64,000 nucleotides of DNA from Trichobilharzia szidati (taxonomy: Eukaryota > Platyhelminthes > Trematoda > Strigeidida > Schistosomatidae). The stretch spans positions 103,429,256-103,493,255 of the forward strand of contig OX235271.1 in assembly GCA_944472155.2 (NCBI GenBank), read 5' to 3'. Shown one piece after another: positions 11,346-22,745 of the stretch. Positions within the stretch are counted from its first letter, which is position 1. Each line of letters begins with the position of its first letter. The notes beneath the pieces are model-generated. The model was not told the DNA's origin. It did no database searches and was given only the letters and a program-made list of their open reading frames with translations. The position numbers were made by a program, and so were the translations under genes.

Positions 11346-12121
11346 GCTTGGCATCTCTGTGCCCTATTTATAATTCGCATATGCACAATTTTAAAAAAAA
11401 TGGAATTCACACTGTAACATATGGTTAATGTTTCGTTTACATTTTTAGTTGTTCACATATCGAAGGTTAGAATTTAAAGTAAATTTTCAAATAATAAATA
11501 ACACAAATTGAAACTGCACTTTCCCATACAATTCGTCTTTCCAGTTTTTCTTTTTTTTTGGTGAATTTGTCTTTTGAGTGTATTTCTGTTTTTGTGAACA
11601 AACTTTCCCAATTCAAAACTTTACCTTTATAGCTGTTTTATGTCTTTGTTACAAAAAAAGGGGGCTGATAGCAGAGGCCTTAAAGATGGAATGCATAAAT
11701 TATCAGAAAGAAACATGATGGCTGCAAATTTAGCGCTTTTTATAAAATTAGACATGATAGATAAAAATTGTCATGAATAGTTCATTTAGCTTCATTTCAT
11801 ACATTCTAAGATAGAGGAAAGAAAGCATTTGGAAAAACAATCACGCATTTGTCTGTAGATTCATGTAAAATAGGTAAATGCCTGTCACATCAAAATTTTA
11901 CTTCATTTTAAAATTCAGTAGAGAGAATTTCTAGGCTTCAGTTTATTAGTTGTGTATTTACTGTAAAAATTATCACGAAAAATTAAGCTGTTTGTGGTGG
12001 TCAACAAATTTGAAAGATAATTTAAAGATGGCATTTTAATTACTAAAAAAATACCCCTAACAGCAAAAGAATTTTATTTTGACATAAAGAAGTCTCCAGT
12101 GGGATAAACAATCACATATTT

Positions 12122-12549
12122 GGTTACAGGATTTCATCATAAACTGACATCGGTTAGAGAACCACTGGAAAACCTAGGAGTACTGGACAACTGTTTCGTT
12201 CTAGTTTGGGGCTCTTCATCAGTGCGCATCCGCCGCCAGGGTTCGAACTCAGGACCTTCTGGTTACAAGGTGAGCTCATAGACCATTAAGCCACTGGGAT
12301 CCGACCCAGTGGCTAATGCATGAATTCGAACTTCTGTCAATTCACAACATAGCGCTACCACTAATGAATGTCTTCGACGAGTATTTGTCCTCACATATGA
12401 CCTGTGGACGCGTACTGCTGAAGAGCGCCAAATTAGGACGAAACAGCTGTATAGTACTCCCAGGTTTTCCAGTGGTTCTCTAACCGATGTCAGCTGATGA
12501 TGATATCCTGTAACCAATCAGTCAAATCCCTACAAACCAATACTTGAAT
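12122..12549. mobile_element. tRNA-HHR SINE unit with inverted ends
   Basis: The left part is a complete minus-strand SINE: tail (GGTTACAGGATTTCATCAT), hammerhead, B box (GGTTCGAACTC as written on plus) and A-box region (CCATTAAGCCACTGGGA). The right part is a plus-strand hammerhead plus tail ending CCTACAAACCAATACTTG. The flanks ATCACATATTT (12111-12121) and ATCAGATATTT (12550-12560) form a probable 11-bp target-site duplication with one mismatch. This is one of the most complete units of the family here. Confidence 0.8.
12412..12457 (+). ncRNA. Hammerhead ribozyme-like motif (SINE-borne)
   Basis: The order is stem I strand GTACTG, core CTGAAGA (fits CUGANGA), stem II GCGCCAAATTAGGAC, core GAAA, short stem III with CAGCTGTA, and stem I return TAGTAC. 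The conserved core is intact, but stem II has lost two pairs relative to the family consensus GTCC/GGAC, so activity is doubtful. Confidence 0.6.
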
Positions 12550-12689
12550 ATCAGATATTTTGTAGCATTAACACCCAGTTAGTTCACTTATTGTTTATAT
12601 CCCTTTCTATTTATTCGGAATATTAAGGAGTTATTTTGATTTTAAGATTTAAATGACAGTAGATTTTGGACAAAATATGTTCAGTGTGT

Positions 12690-12850
12690 CAGAAAGTTTG
12701 GAGGCAAACAGCAGGAGGCCTGTAGACCTCATCAGAAAGGTGCATCTGTATTCTTAAAGGGACTAATGTCGCCTCTAAGATTCAAACCAGTATCACCCAA
12801 TATTGCAGTCAGAGAGATGACCACTAAGCTATTCAAGCTTTCCACTGATT
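12690..12850 (-). mobile_element. Sm-alpha-like tRNA-derived SINE remnant
   Basis: On the minus strand an A-box-like TAGCTTAGTGGTC is followed by a B-box-like GGTTTGAATCT. About 60 bp later comes CTGATGAGGTCTACAGGCCTCC, which resembles the hammerhead core and stem II, but the GAAA core is not visible. The flank up to 13060 shows nothing definable. Confidence 0.5.
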
Positions 12851-13324
12851 GTTTTCAACTATCTAACTAAAATTCAAGGTTCACTGTGATGGTGAGCTAC
12901 TTTGCAGACATGACTGATGGAATTCAGTCAGCACCAACACCAAAGACTGTAGTCATGACAGTGATGAATCGTCAGTGACTAGTCAACGGATGTACTCAGT
13001 CTGCTTCTCAAGCAACAACATCATTCACCAAAAGAGTCAATATTGCTAAAGGTTCACTGGATATACAATCTTAAGAAAATTACTGTTATCACTTCAGTGG
13101 CTCATCAAAAATAAAGACTGAAGTTGCCTTAACATATTTATTATTATGACTTTAAAATAAAAGGTATAGGGGAAACTAGTAAGAGCTGATTTAGAAACTC
13201 GGTACAAATTTATTTATGTTATTTATTTAATCTTGTCAGAGTTATTTCAATTACAACTGCAACTTGGAATATTCTTAGATAAGTGAATAATATAAATTAT
13301 TGAGTGAGAATGTCAAACCCAAGA

Positions 13325-13830
13325 TATAAAAAGCAAGAAAGACCTTCATTACTGTGAAATAAGTATGGAAATTTACTGCACTCAGCGTCACTACCTCTAT
13401 ACGGCTCAGACAATCGGCGCATATATCATGGAAAACAATTCTAACAACCAGGTACAGAATTTCATTAACATCTGCCTTCGCTTTCACAATACTGAAGATC
13501 AAAGGGCTGGCAGGATAGGATAAACAACAAGGTATTTTAACAACGAACCAACCAGGTACCTACTGCCCAACAAATGGAGATGGATTGAACATATACTGAG
13601 GAGATTGTTCCGTGACATCAAGTGCCTCACCCTACAGTGGCATCCGGATTGGAAACAAAGAGTTGGGTGTCTGTGAGAGTGACATAGAAGAGATTGCATA
13701 AGGAGGAAATGAAAGCTTATGGGTAGTTATTAAGCCAGCTAAAAAAACTACAAAGAACGGAGTAGATGCATTTGAATGTTACCGAAGTAAACAGCTTAAC
13801 TAATTGACAGTTAATTTTGATCCTGACTTA
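13325..13830 (+). pseudogene. RTE 3' fragment, heavily decayed
   Basis: The fragment covers the post-RT region. ARKTFITVK is followed by the LYGSE-like LPLYGSDN, then FHxHLPSL corresponding to the conserved FINxCLR stretch. NKWRWIEHILRRLFRDIK at 13570-13620 corresponds to the conserved KWRWIGHxLRR block. Multiple stops and frameshifts are present. The region after it (13831-14500) is AT-rich with no recognisable gene. Confidence 0.7.
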
Positions 13831-14502
13831 AGTAGATGTATAATGCACATCCAATAGGGAAATAGGACAAAATGAATGAATGTTGTGTTTATGGAGTTCT
13901 AAATCAATAAAACGCCGAAAAGAATAACTCTTCGCTGAACGCATTTTCTTTTATATGACTCAATGGGGATTTTCAAATTTAAAGGGTAACGAATAAAATT
14001 TACCGTTTTGATGGTGAGACGTAAAAGAGAGACAATGAAGAGATAATTGAAGTATATTGAGTCAAAATAAGAAATGAGGATAATGTCGTATTGAAACCTA
14101 CATTGAGAATAAGTTTGTATTGATATTATAATAGGCTACAGTAGACACAGATGTTGATTGTACCTCTTATGAATAACTTAGGTTGACACTTAATGAATTC
14201 CATCGCTTCACCTATGCATAAGAAATAGAAATGAGTGCTCAATACTCTTTATATTCTAATAAAGCTTCTATCTTGAAATAGTGTTTACTGTCTATCAAAT
14301 GAGATGAAAAGACACTAACTATTGACTCACTTCTGTAGGTCATACTCAAAAGCCTCGATTCTCACTCACTCATTTTGACCAGGAAAGTCATCAGTCGATT
14401 CTAGTATTATTTATGTATAATGCCTGAGTAATTAGATGGAATAAATGTATTATGTTCTGTTTGGTATAAATTAATTGATTAAATATAGATCGAAGAACTT
14501 AC

Positions 14503-14544
14503 CATTTTCTCCTTAGCTGCTTGGTTTCGGCGCATAATTTTCAT
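14503..14544 (-). CDS. Candidate short first coding exon, function unknown
   Basis: On the minus strand an ATG at 14544 opens a 14-codon stretch (MKIMRRNQAAKEKM) that ends exactly at a consensus donor (ATG|GTAAGT, donor GT at 14502-14501). Short 5' exons are common in schistosome genes. No downstream exon could be matched, and the same bases could by chance hold a plus-strand acceptor (TTTTCTCCTTAG). This is weak evidence and no function is proposed. Confidence 0.25.
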
Positions 14545-14919
14545 GAGTTTAAAATGCCAGACGAATACTTAGACTATCAATTAGGGAGCATCGCCGCCAT
14601 AAGTTTTATTGTGAAGAATTCTAACATCTTTATCAACTACGATAACTAAGCCGGATGTCAGTTGCATGCGACTATTCATTTTAACTAATTAAAATGCATT
14701 TTTCATTTTGTACTTTGTAAAAATATATATTTACACACATGAAAAGGCGGCCTGTTTGAATTTCGAGCTACCAAATAAACCATTTTCCATCAAACTACAT
14801 TTTGCTTCGATTTGCTCCTACATTTTTGTTTCAATCAATCACAAATGTCTTCAATTAATATTAATTATAATCGCGTGTTTTTAAAATCTTTCCGACCTAT
14901 CGAGTTGAGTTACGTTAAA

Positions 14920-17573
14920 AATTGAGGGAAAAACATCACTATGGTTGGCAACGTGCATTGAAACGTACACAGATTAATCATATGACTATCCCCGAAGTTG
15001 TTAGTACTAACTACAGGTCTCTACCTGACAAAATGGACTATCTCCAATCTCTGATTTGCTCGAATATGTATCGAAATGTTGGTGTTTTAGCTATACAAAA
15101 GGATTGACTCCACCAGCAATATTACGATTATCTTATCTCATTAAATGGATATAAAGTTTTCCGTCAGGACAGACATAATTTAAAGACTTATTCGTTAATG
15201 AAATGTCAGACGTTACTGTCTCCAATATCGCCTGTTATCTCAAGTTCTGTTTGGACATTTGCTGTCCTACTGAAACACTGTTCACGAGATTTGGTAGGAT
15301 CTCTTCTCCACAACTAAAAAAGCTAAGGAGGGAAAAAGAGAATCTGTATAAATCACATGACAATGCTGGTGTTTGAAGAATAAACTCTATGTTAAACTCT
15401 GAAATTCAAAGACTAAATGGGATATATAATGAAAACTTTTTATCACGTAAGAATGCTTCGAACATCTGAAAACCTTTCGATCAACTTACAAGCAAAAAAA
15501 AATTTCAATTGAATGCTTATTCTGATGTAGATGCCTTAAACCGACATTTTATTATGCAACAAGCTAATACGGTCGAACCTGATGTCAATGGACGTAAACA
15601 TTGAACGTTTGTTTATTGGAACTGGCAGCCACTGGTGGGCAACTCGAAGGCGCGAATGGTAAGATCGCGTGCAAGTTGGAAGACGGCAGAAAGAACAAGA
15701 ATAAAAGTACTTTATAACTTCATTTGTACTAAACATTTGTTTGTAGACTTTGTATTTTGTCTTGCTTTAATTGCCAAACAATATAAATTCGTTCAAAGAA
15801 TACTGGTGTTTTCGAGTTAGAGAGTAGAAAATACATTGTCATTATCGCTTCAAAGCGTATTCGTTACAATAGGAACTTAGGGCTAAGTTCCTTGACACCT
15901 GATATTTCTATTCACGTAAATGATCATTTCCCTGGTTTTAATGAAAAGGGTGTATTTTCACGTCTCTTAAATTCACCACACAACCTAGGTCTCGATGGTG
16001 TATCAAGCATTTTGCTTCAAAAGGTTGCTGATATTTTCTGTCACCATCTTACTCAAATCTTTAACGCATCATTTTAAAGAGGTTTTCGATACCTGTTACC
16101 TGGAAAGAAATAAAGGTGGTACGTGTACCGAAACATCTTCTGGATCAGGTTTAAAGCTAGGACAATTGCCATTACTTCTTCACTTTTGAAAACTATGGAG
16201 AAACTTCACTTGCTTTTAAACCTTCTTTGAAATTTCCTAATGACCCAAAGCAGTTTGCTTACAAATACAGTAGGAGCATTTAGGATGCTTTCGTTTTACT
16301 CCACTACAATATTTTTTCTAGTCTTAATAAAGGCAAAAGTTTGCTCGAGCCTCCTTTTTAATCTACGCTGCTGCATTTTGGCTCTATTCCTAGAGCACCT
16401 TTACTAAGCAGGCTGATTTCAGCAAACACTGAGTCCTGGGTAACAAGGTGGCTCTCATACTTTTAGGGTAAAATCAACATACTGTTTTGAACAGGAAGCG
16501 CTCCACTTCTTTGCTAACGGAAACTGGTGTGCGTCAAGGCTCTGTGCTCTCTTCATTCTTTTTTTCTTCTTTTAGCATGACTTTTCGTATTCTTCCGAAG
16601 CTTACTTCATTAAATATGCCAACGATCTAACCATATCTGTCCCAGTAGTTTCTGCATTGGATTTTTCTTGCATGAATAGATTTTTATCTGAAGTTAGCAA
16701 GTGATCTCACCTAAATGGTCTTAAAATGAATCCATCTAAATGTCATATTGTTGATTTGAGTTTCAGATGTGGACAATACTTGCGTGGACTGACTCGGTTC
16801 CGTGCTTCTTGTAATATTGACGGTACTGTGATCGAGAGTAAATCGGATATCTCCTGTCTTCGCTTCACTTTCTCTTCAAATCTCTGCTGGTTGTCTCATA
16901 TCCTCTTAACTTCTAAGAAAATGTTTCGTCTAACTTATTACATAAGAAAGTTGAAACTTTGTAGAATAACTCAACTTCTCTAATAATTTATAAATTCATG
17001 TATTCTACCCATTCTTCTTTATCGTTCACCGGACTTCTCAAAAAAGACTATATCATATTAAGTAGAATGTTGAAGGCTGTAAGTAGGGTTAGTGGTGTGC
17101 CTTTGATCCAACTAACTGACATTATTTTCAATCTTAAAGTTGGCTAAAATTATCTTGTCTGTTATCGAACATCCTCTTTATTCTCAACTTTTTCCTTGTA
17201 TATCTTCGGATAAAACTAGAAGAAACTTCATAGGAATTTATGCTCGTACAACTAAATATAAAAATTCTACCATATCATATTTAGCACAGGTTTTGTGTGA
17301 AGATTCAGATGTTAGAAAAAACTTATAAACTTTTTAAATCAGTAATCTGAACTGCATAGTATAAGCAAAGATTATTATTCCATGTGTTATCTATGATATT
17401 ATCTATTTGTAATCCATTATTTTTTCACCAACCTTCAGATTTTCTGGTTTTATTATTTTTTAATATTTATGTTTATAAAAGGAGCTAAATTGTTGCAATA
17501 TGTATGAAAACGCTTAAACTTCCGTTCTGTATAATTATTATTGTTTGGAATAAAGTAATTATTATTATTACTG
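14920..17573 (+). pseudogene. CR1/Jockey-like non-LTR retrotransposon, degenerate
   Basis: The order fits an APE-type LINE. At 14990-15170 is an endonuclease start (STNYRSLPDKMDYLQSLI, GYKVFRQDRHN). 15300-15580 is the linker (QLKKLRREKENLYKSHDN, DVDALNRHFIMQQANTVEP). The RT follows from 15903: NSPHNLGLDGVSSILLQKVA, DPKQFAYKYSRS at 16230, a palm remnant with KYANDLTISVPV (FADD-type box degraded to YAND) at 16610, NPSKCHIVDLSFRCGQYLRG at 16730, then CNIDGTVIESKSDISCL. C-terminal blocks (RLTYYIRKLKLCRIT, KNSTISYLAQVLC) run to 17330. The 3' end has an ATT microsatellite at about 17557-17573. Most of the endonuclease is deleted, with many frameshifts and stops. A solo LTR (15583-15897) interrupts it. 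Confidence 0.8.
15583..15897 (+). mobile_element. Solo LTR with perfect target-site duplication
   Basis: The 315-bp segment begins TGTCAATG and ends TTGACA, giving TG...CA termini and a 6-bp terminal inverted repeat TGTCAA/TTGACA. It is bounded by CCTGA on both sides (15578-15582 and 15898-15902). Removing the LTR and one CCTGA restores an unbroken reading frame of the host LINE across the site (NTVEPD joins ISIHVNDHF). It is homologous over its length to the LTR at 23427-23736. It carries AATAAA near 15703, as expected for an LTR polyadenylation signal. A 5-bp duplication suits Gypsy or BEL families; which family cannot be told without internal sequence. Confidence 0.9.
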
Positions 17574-17659
17574 CATGAGTGACAATGAACTTTTCACCTT
17601 TTTGGTGAGTCATTTTTTATTTATTTCTTAAAATTATTTTGCATTTCCCATCGAGTGAT

Positions 17660-17860
17660 TTTGTTGCATCCAAATGACCGGTCTCCGTTAACAATGATGG
17701 CTCCTAGAACGGACACTTCGACAACACCTTGAGATCAGCATGATGTTTTTCTTAGGGGACTACTGGCAGTGAAGTCCAGGACGCGCATTTCATTCTAAAT
17801 GAGAACTGTCGACGGGAGGTGGCTGTATCGCAGTGGATGATGGCTTTCCCAACCCATTAC
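17660..17860 (-). mobile_element. Sm-alpha-like SINE fragment (hammerhead 3' half)
   Basis: On the minus strand GAAATGCGCGTCCTGGACTT corresponds to the 3' side of the classical schistosome hammerhead (GAAAC, stem III GCG..., then the stem I return). It is followed by a downstream tail ACTGCCAGTAGTCCCC. The 5' core is degraded. Confidence 0.55.
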
Positions 17861-17954
17861 TATTTATTTCAAAACAGTTTAGCTAAAAATTGTAATGATG
17901 CAGTAATTTGTCAGACCAATTTACTTATATTTGTTTAAATTATTATCACCATTA

Positions 17955-18100
17955 TTATTTAAAGAGATGGCTCTCATAGTCTCTCATAGTTTTGGTGTTT
18001 AAAATGATGGACGGTAGGTTCAGGTCTCAGTGCAAGGTCATCTCACTGTCATACAGGTACGTCCAACGGATAAGTCATGTACAGGAAGAAACTATTCTAT
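17955..18100 (+). mobile_element. Sm-alpha-like SINE fragment
   Basis: A B-box-like GGTTCAGGTCTC (about 18017) is followed by GGTACGTCCAACGGATAAGT and GGAAGAAAC near 18057-18095. This is the order of stem I, core and GAAA in the Sm-alpha hammerhead, with substitutions in the core. From about 18105 to 18945 no further feature is visible. Confidence 0.5.
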
Positions 18101-18944
18101 CCCACCGTTAGTCAACTTCAACCAAGTAGCCATTTTAATCTAACCATTGGTAAATTTACTACAATTTTTAAAATCTTTACAATAAGATCCTTTAAAATTT
18201 CTTTTCTTCGTCAGTTTGAAATAACCACAGTTATTTTTTTATTTATCCCGAGAGAGATTATATTCTTCAATAAGTGAACAATACTTATATTCATCTGAAA
18301 TTATCTTCTCTAGAAAACCGACAGCTTACTGTCACTTGCTTTTATCATTCCCTATTGTTTTGATAGGTTATTAATATGACAACCCATATACAGATGCATG
18401 AAATAAAGAATGAATGACGCAGTAGACCGACGTAAATGAAAATATCCATGACTTAGTAGTTTAATACTTCTGAATATGATTAAGTAAAATATATGGGGTA
18501 GGATATATAAACGCAATGAAGTTAGACAAAGGTAAAAGTTGAAATCTGAGGTTTTTAATTGTAGTCTCTGAATAGATTTATAGTTTGACAGCTAGTCCAT
18601 ACAGCCATAGTGAAAAGGAAAGAAGAAGAAGACAAAACAGATCTAATAATTGCTTCATTTAAGAAAGAATAGTTACGCATGACATGAATTTCAGTCACTT
18701 CACTCAGTTTTATTGTCATACATAGGTTATTGTTTTAGACTTAAAATAGTTTTTTAAAATAATTCTACAGTTTGAATGAAGTTATTGAAATGCTAAGAGT
18801 CATACAGGAAAGAATATCCATACAACTGGAAAAATAATAATAGTAATAATTGTTATTTTAATCATTTCACCCATTCTTATAGTCAAAAGGATATTTTCGT
18901 TTTCTGAAATGGAAAATTTGTGATAATATAGAAAGTATTACACT

Positions 18945-19300
18945 TCAGGTTTAACCACGGACCGATATCATTTAAGGAACTACTGAAAACGGGGGAGTAC
19001 TGGACAGGTGTCTCATCCTAGTTTGGCACTCTTCAGCAGTTCTCACCCACCGAGGTTTGAATCCAGAGCCTTCCGGTTATAAGGGAAGCTCGTAGACCAT
19101 TCAACCAATGGGACTCGATTCAATGACCGATGAATTCTAAATTCTATCAATTTGTGATTTATAGCGTGACCACAAGCCAATGTCATTGGCGAGTATTTTT
19201 CTTCACTCCCGACGGAGTAAATCCCAGTAGTCACATTTCTCACTAGGACTCTAGGCAACTTCATCCTGTAACTAGTCTTTAGCGAGCACCAGATTAATTT
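18945..19300 (-). mobile_element. tRNA-HHR SINE copy
   Basis: On the minus strand the copy has an A-box-like region (TTGGTTGAATGGTCTACGAG), a B-box-like GGATTCAAACCTC and hammerhead-derived sequence with core CTGAAGA, GTGCCAAACTAGGAT and GAGAC. GAAA has become GAGA, so it should be inactive. The tail (near 18960-18990) continues to the plus-strand left edge. Confidence 0.65.
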
Positions 19301-19309
19301 TCAAAAGTC

Positions 19310-19630
19310 ATTTTGTAGGGATTTGTTTCCATTTTTCCACGGATTGATATCAGTTACAGAACCATTGAACCATTAGCTGGTGATCACGTAGAAGTCAGAA
19401 ATTTACTAGCCAATGGATCGGGTCTCACCAGCTGATTGGTCTATGGGCTTCGTTTGTAGCTAGAAGGTCGTGGATTCGAACTCCAGTGGTTGGATAATGC
19501 TAATAAGACCCAAACTAGGACGACACACCTGTTCAGTACCCCCTGGTTTTCAATAATTCTCTAGTGGATATCAGTCCATGGTCAAACTTGAAACAAATCA
19601 AATCCCTACAAACTAAATCTTGAAAATACT
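19310..19630. mobile_element. tRNA-HHR SINE unit, short, with inverted tails
   Basis: The left end (TTTTGTAGGGATTTG, GGATTGATATCAGTTACAGA) is the reversed tail. The right part has an A-box region (CAGCTGATTGGTCTATGGGC), a B box (GGATTCGAACTCC) and a hammerhead remnant (GACCCAAACTAGGACGACAC), then the tail ending CCCTACAAACTAAATCTTGA. The left hammerhead half is deleted. Confidence 0.62.
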
Positions 19631-19941
19631 GAATGTAAAGGTAATAATCTATAACTTGACTGGCCAGATGACGTTAACATGACGAATATTACCAGTTTGT
19701 TGGTAAATAACGAAAATGAATGTTTATTTAGCATGGAATCGTAAGACTATACAAACTCATTTTATTAAGTTTCTTCATATGTTACTTGGAATCTCAAAGT
19801 GCATAAGATTTATAAAGAAATCAGCTTCTCTAAATCCAGGTAAACTGTTAAGATGGTTTATATACAAGAGTAGAACTCTGTCATGACAAAGATAACACCG
19901 CCTAATATTTTAGGCTTATCAAATAAAATGACTGTGAAACA

Positions 19942-20190
19942 GCCTATACTGAGTGGAGTGATCACCCAGAGGGGTACAACTTTAACAAGTTCCCAGAAAA
20001 TATGTTTGATAGAATTGGAAAATACTTTGGGACGCAGTTAATCTGAGCTGCGGCTATACTGCCGCTACCTACCCTCCAAACTCAGCATAAATGGGATGTC
20101 AGTATTGCTCCTCCAACTGTGACCAAGGTTTAAAATGCCGCCTCTCATTTTAAACGTAGCAGAGAATTGAGACACAATGCACTGTTGGAA
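19942..20190 (+). other. Unassigned coding-like relic
   Basis: A single frame reads AYTEWSDHPEGYNFNKFPEN, MFDRIGKYFGTQLI, stop, then ILPLPTLQTQHKWDVSIAPP, VTKV, stop, NAASHFKRSREL. The composition is protein-like and more GC-rich than its surroundings, with only two in-frame stops in about 83 codons. I do not recognise the family. It may come from a non-LTR element (fragments lie at 20.8 kb) or be a host pseudogene. Confidence 0.35.
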
Positions 20191-20559
20191 AATTTATCAG
20201 TCTTTGTGGTAATGAATCATTACCCAGCTTAACTAACTCGATATAATTCTATCATAATTGTAATAGGGAAGCAATATTATGTTAATCAGTGGTCTGCATT
20301 CAAGCTTCCACTGATTTCTGAGGGTTAATTGAATGTTTTCATTTGAAGTGAAAGTGGTCAATGGTTTATATGAAGCTGTCATCGTTCTCATTTAATTTCT
20401 CTGCATCTACACTGATAGATGTGATTCTGGGACTTGTTTAATTAGTCACCTTGCGTTATTAATCTACATCTAGTATACAACAGCTCATGAATAAGCAAGT
20501 GCAGTTTGCATTCGTTTTCATTGTTACACCTTCAGGAATTACAGCTGATATCGGAAAAC

Positions 20560-20695
20560 ATAAAACACTAATGTCGTTCATAACACTAATTCATTCATTC
20601 ACTATAATGCATATATAACTGTGGATCCTGATGATGAATTTATCGAAAAGAGTACTCTTTGTTCAGTATCCATTCTTTTAAAAATTTTAATGGGC
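20560..20695 (+). repeat. PLE terminal sequence, isolated
   Basis: This is homologous to 10908-10990: ACTAATTCATTCA, then GGATCCTGATGATGAATTTA and TCGAAAAGAGTACTCTTTGTTCAGTATCC. It has hammerhead-like order (CTGATGA, GAAA, a palindromic AAGAGTACTCTT as stem III, and GGAT...ATCC as stem I), but the expected stem II is poor. Confidence 0.6.
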
Positions 20696-20779
20696 ATTTT
20701 TAATCAGTTAAAACATAAAACTATTCAGAAAATTTTATCACAGATATCTTTTTAGAGTTATTGGCATTATGAAAGTGGA

Positions 20780-21440
20780 ATTTAAGTATCTTCCAAGTAA
20801 AGAGGGCTAACAGAGCGAGAATATTGTGAAGCTTCATTGGTTAAGGTGGTCAGGACATGTGTCACCCATTTTCGACCTCCACTTTCCTCAACAACAAAGT
20901 AACGTAGGGCTAGGCCATAAAGGAGTTAGGTGTAGTCAGAACAAAATTTGGCATAAATCTGTGAAGTTGTCTTATGTTGTTTTGAATGACAAAATGGAGT
21001 GCAGCTGTCTTGCTAAAGTTTTCAGGACGATAACAATCTGTTACTGGAAACTCATGGTGTAGATATATTCCTTTATTCCGACCGATAGCTGCTATCTTGA
21101 CCTGATGGTCGGACATGCATATCTTGATGACTCGACAAGCTACACTGCCTGGGACTAATATTCCTACAGGTCCTATCATGCCAGGAAGATTGTTGGCAGC
21201 CATTAGACTAAAAGCAGTTACCGGCAGGGCGTAAGTTGTTTATACTACACTTTGAGTCTGTGAGCAAAGTCGTACTAGTGTGGAACAGGAATGTAACAGC
21301 AGTAAGATGTTTCTCTCACATGACCAGCATGCCAGCTGTGCTGCCTACCCACTCTGAAGAGGTAGGGGTTAGAAAAGGTTAACTCCAAAAATTGTACATC
21401 CCGACTTACCCTACGGTGGTCTACAGCCGCCGGTAAGTTA
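20780..21440 (+). pseudogene. Non-LTR retrotransposon 3' fragment
   Basis: The frame at 20826-21060 starts KLHWLRWSGHVSPI, corresponding to the widely conserved LINE C-terminal block (R/W-LGHVxRM). It is followed by a degraded region with KIWHKSVKL matching the usual KTWH block, and ends WKLMV near the normal WLETL position. The following 400 bp, more GC-rich than the flanks, is probably the 3' part or UTR. The strand is plus. The RT domain is absent. Confidence 0.6.
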
Positions 21441-21894
21441 CTAATACGGAAACAACTTTAAAAACCAATTTCAGCAGGAGTCTTTTTCATATCTCTGTTT
21501 GTCCATTGAAATACCTTATAATTCTGTTCTCTATTTCGTAGATAGTTCATCTAAAGGTAGTGAACTAAACTAATGCTTTTCTTTGAAAATTTCCGCGTTA
21601 ATTTTTCATTCACTCAGTCCATTCGACATCTGTTGTTATTAACTGAATTATGAAAGTCGGACCAATAAAATTCTTTGATAAATTTGAAATATATAGACGC
21701 ATTTTTAAATTCCATCATGCATTCATCACTTCTGGTCTACTGATTATTTAAACTATGAGACTGAGTGATTTTACTACTCAAAAGTAGTCAGTTGATAAAA
21801 CAGATTTTTCACTGTGTTTTTTTCTATTTTCAGAGTGGATTAATACTTTTAAATGATGGCGCATGAGAATAGTGTATAAACTTTTATATTCATA

Positions 21895-21990
21895 TCCACT
21901 GAAAGCTAATTGAATAACTGTTTGAAATATTATTACTTTCAAAGGGAGACTAGTTGGAACTTTTTCTTCAAATGTGACCATAGGGATTAT
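21895..21990 (+). repeat. Direct repeat, copy 1
   Basis: AGCTAATTGAATAACTGTTT and TATTATTACTTTCAAAG recur with changes at 22663-22745 in the same orientation. The family is unknown. Confidence 0.5.
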
Positions 21991-22364
21991 TAAAAAGACA
22001 GTTACGACGAAGAAATTTATTTTTTTGCCAAAGTCATCAACTAGGCTGTACATTCGTATATTTATAGTAAGTGTGTGAGAAAGTTCCAGAATTATATTCT
22101 GTTGAAATTAAATTAATTAAATTACAAAGTGTAATAAAGACATAATGAGATCATGATTACTGAAAAACTTGATTTGTTTGTACAAATTACGGATTAAGGA
22201 CGTAATAGTAACAAAATAGGTACGAATTTCGGACATATACGAAAAATAAAAAACAGCAACCAAACACAGTAATGCAGATAGGAATCAAAAACTTAAAAAT
22301 AACAGAAATAAACAGGAAGGTTGGATAAGAAAGGCAATAGGATAATTATTATTGGTGGGACTGA

Positions 22365-22565
22365 CTTTTCATGATTGCCACGGTAGGGACAACGGTTCGA
22401 CGTATTTCTTTTGAACAAACAGCATGGGCCTGAGGTTTTGGATTGCCAGTGCCTCAGCTATTCCTAGATGCCTTGATTTCACTTCCTTTGATAGATTTGA
22501 TCGGATCTTGTAAATGAATTTGAAGGGCTTTTCAAATGGAGCTGAATGTCCTGGATTCATCAGAT
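22365..22565 (-). mobile_element. PLE C-terminal fragment
   Basis: The minus strand reads SAPFEKPFKFIYKIRSNLSK, then GIAEALAIQNLRPMLFVQKK and LSLPW. This is the same C-terminal tail seen after the GIY-YIG domain in the other PLEs here. Nothing upstream or downstream is preserved. Confidence 0.65.
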
Positions 22566-22662
22566 GTTCTATTACCTAACTGTATACAACCTTGTGTTCT
22601 CCTTTTGTTAACCATGCTGGATAGTGTTCCCAAGCGCGTTTTACAAAACGTGCTCATATGGA

Positions 22663-22745
22663 ATGACAGCCAATTGAATAACTCTTTGAAAGATTATTAC
22701 TTTCAAAGAAAGACTGATCTTTTTTTCTTAAAATGTGATCTTCAT
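22663..22745 (+). repeat. Direct repeat, copy 2
   Basis: This is the partner of 21895-21990; it lies just upstream of the start of the PLE fragment when that fragment is read on the minus strand. The following stretch to 23420 is AT-rich without features. Confidence 0.5.
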
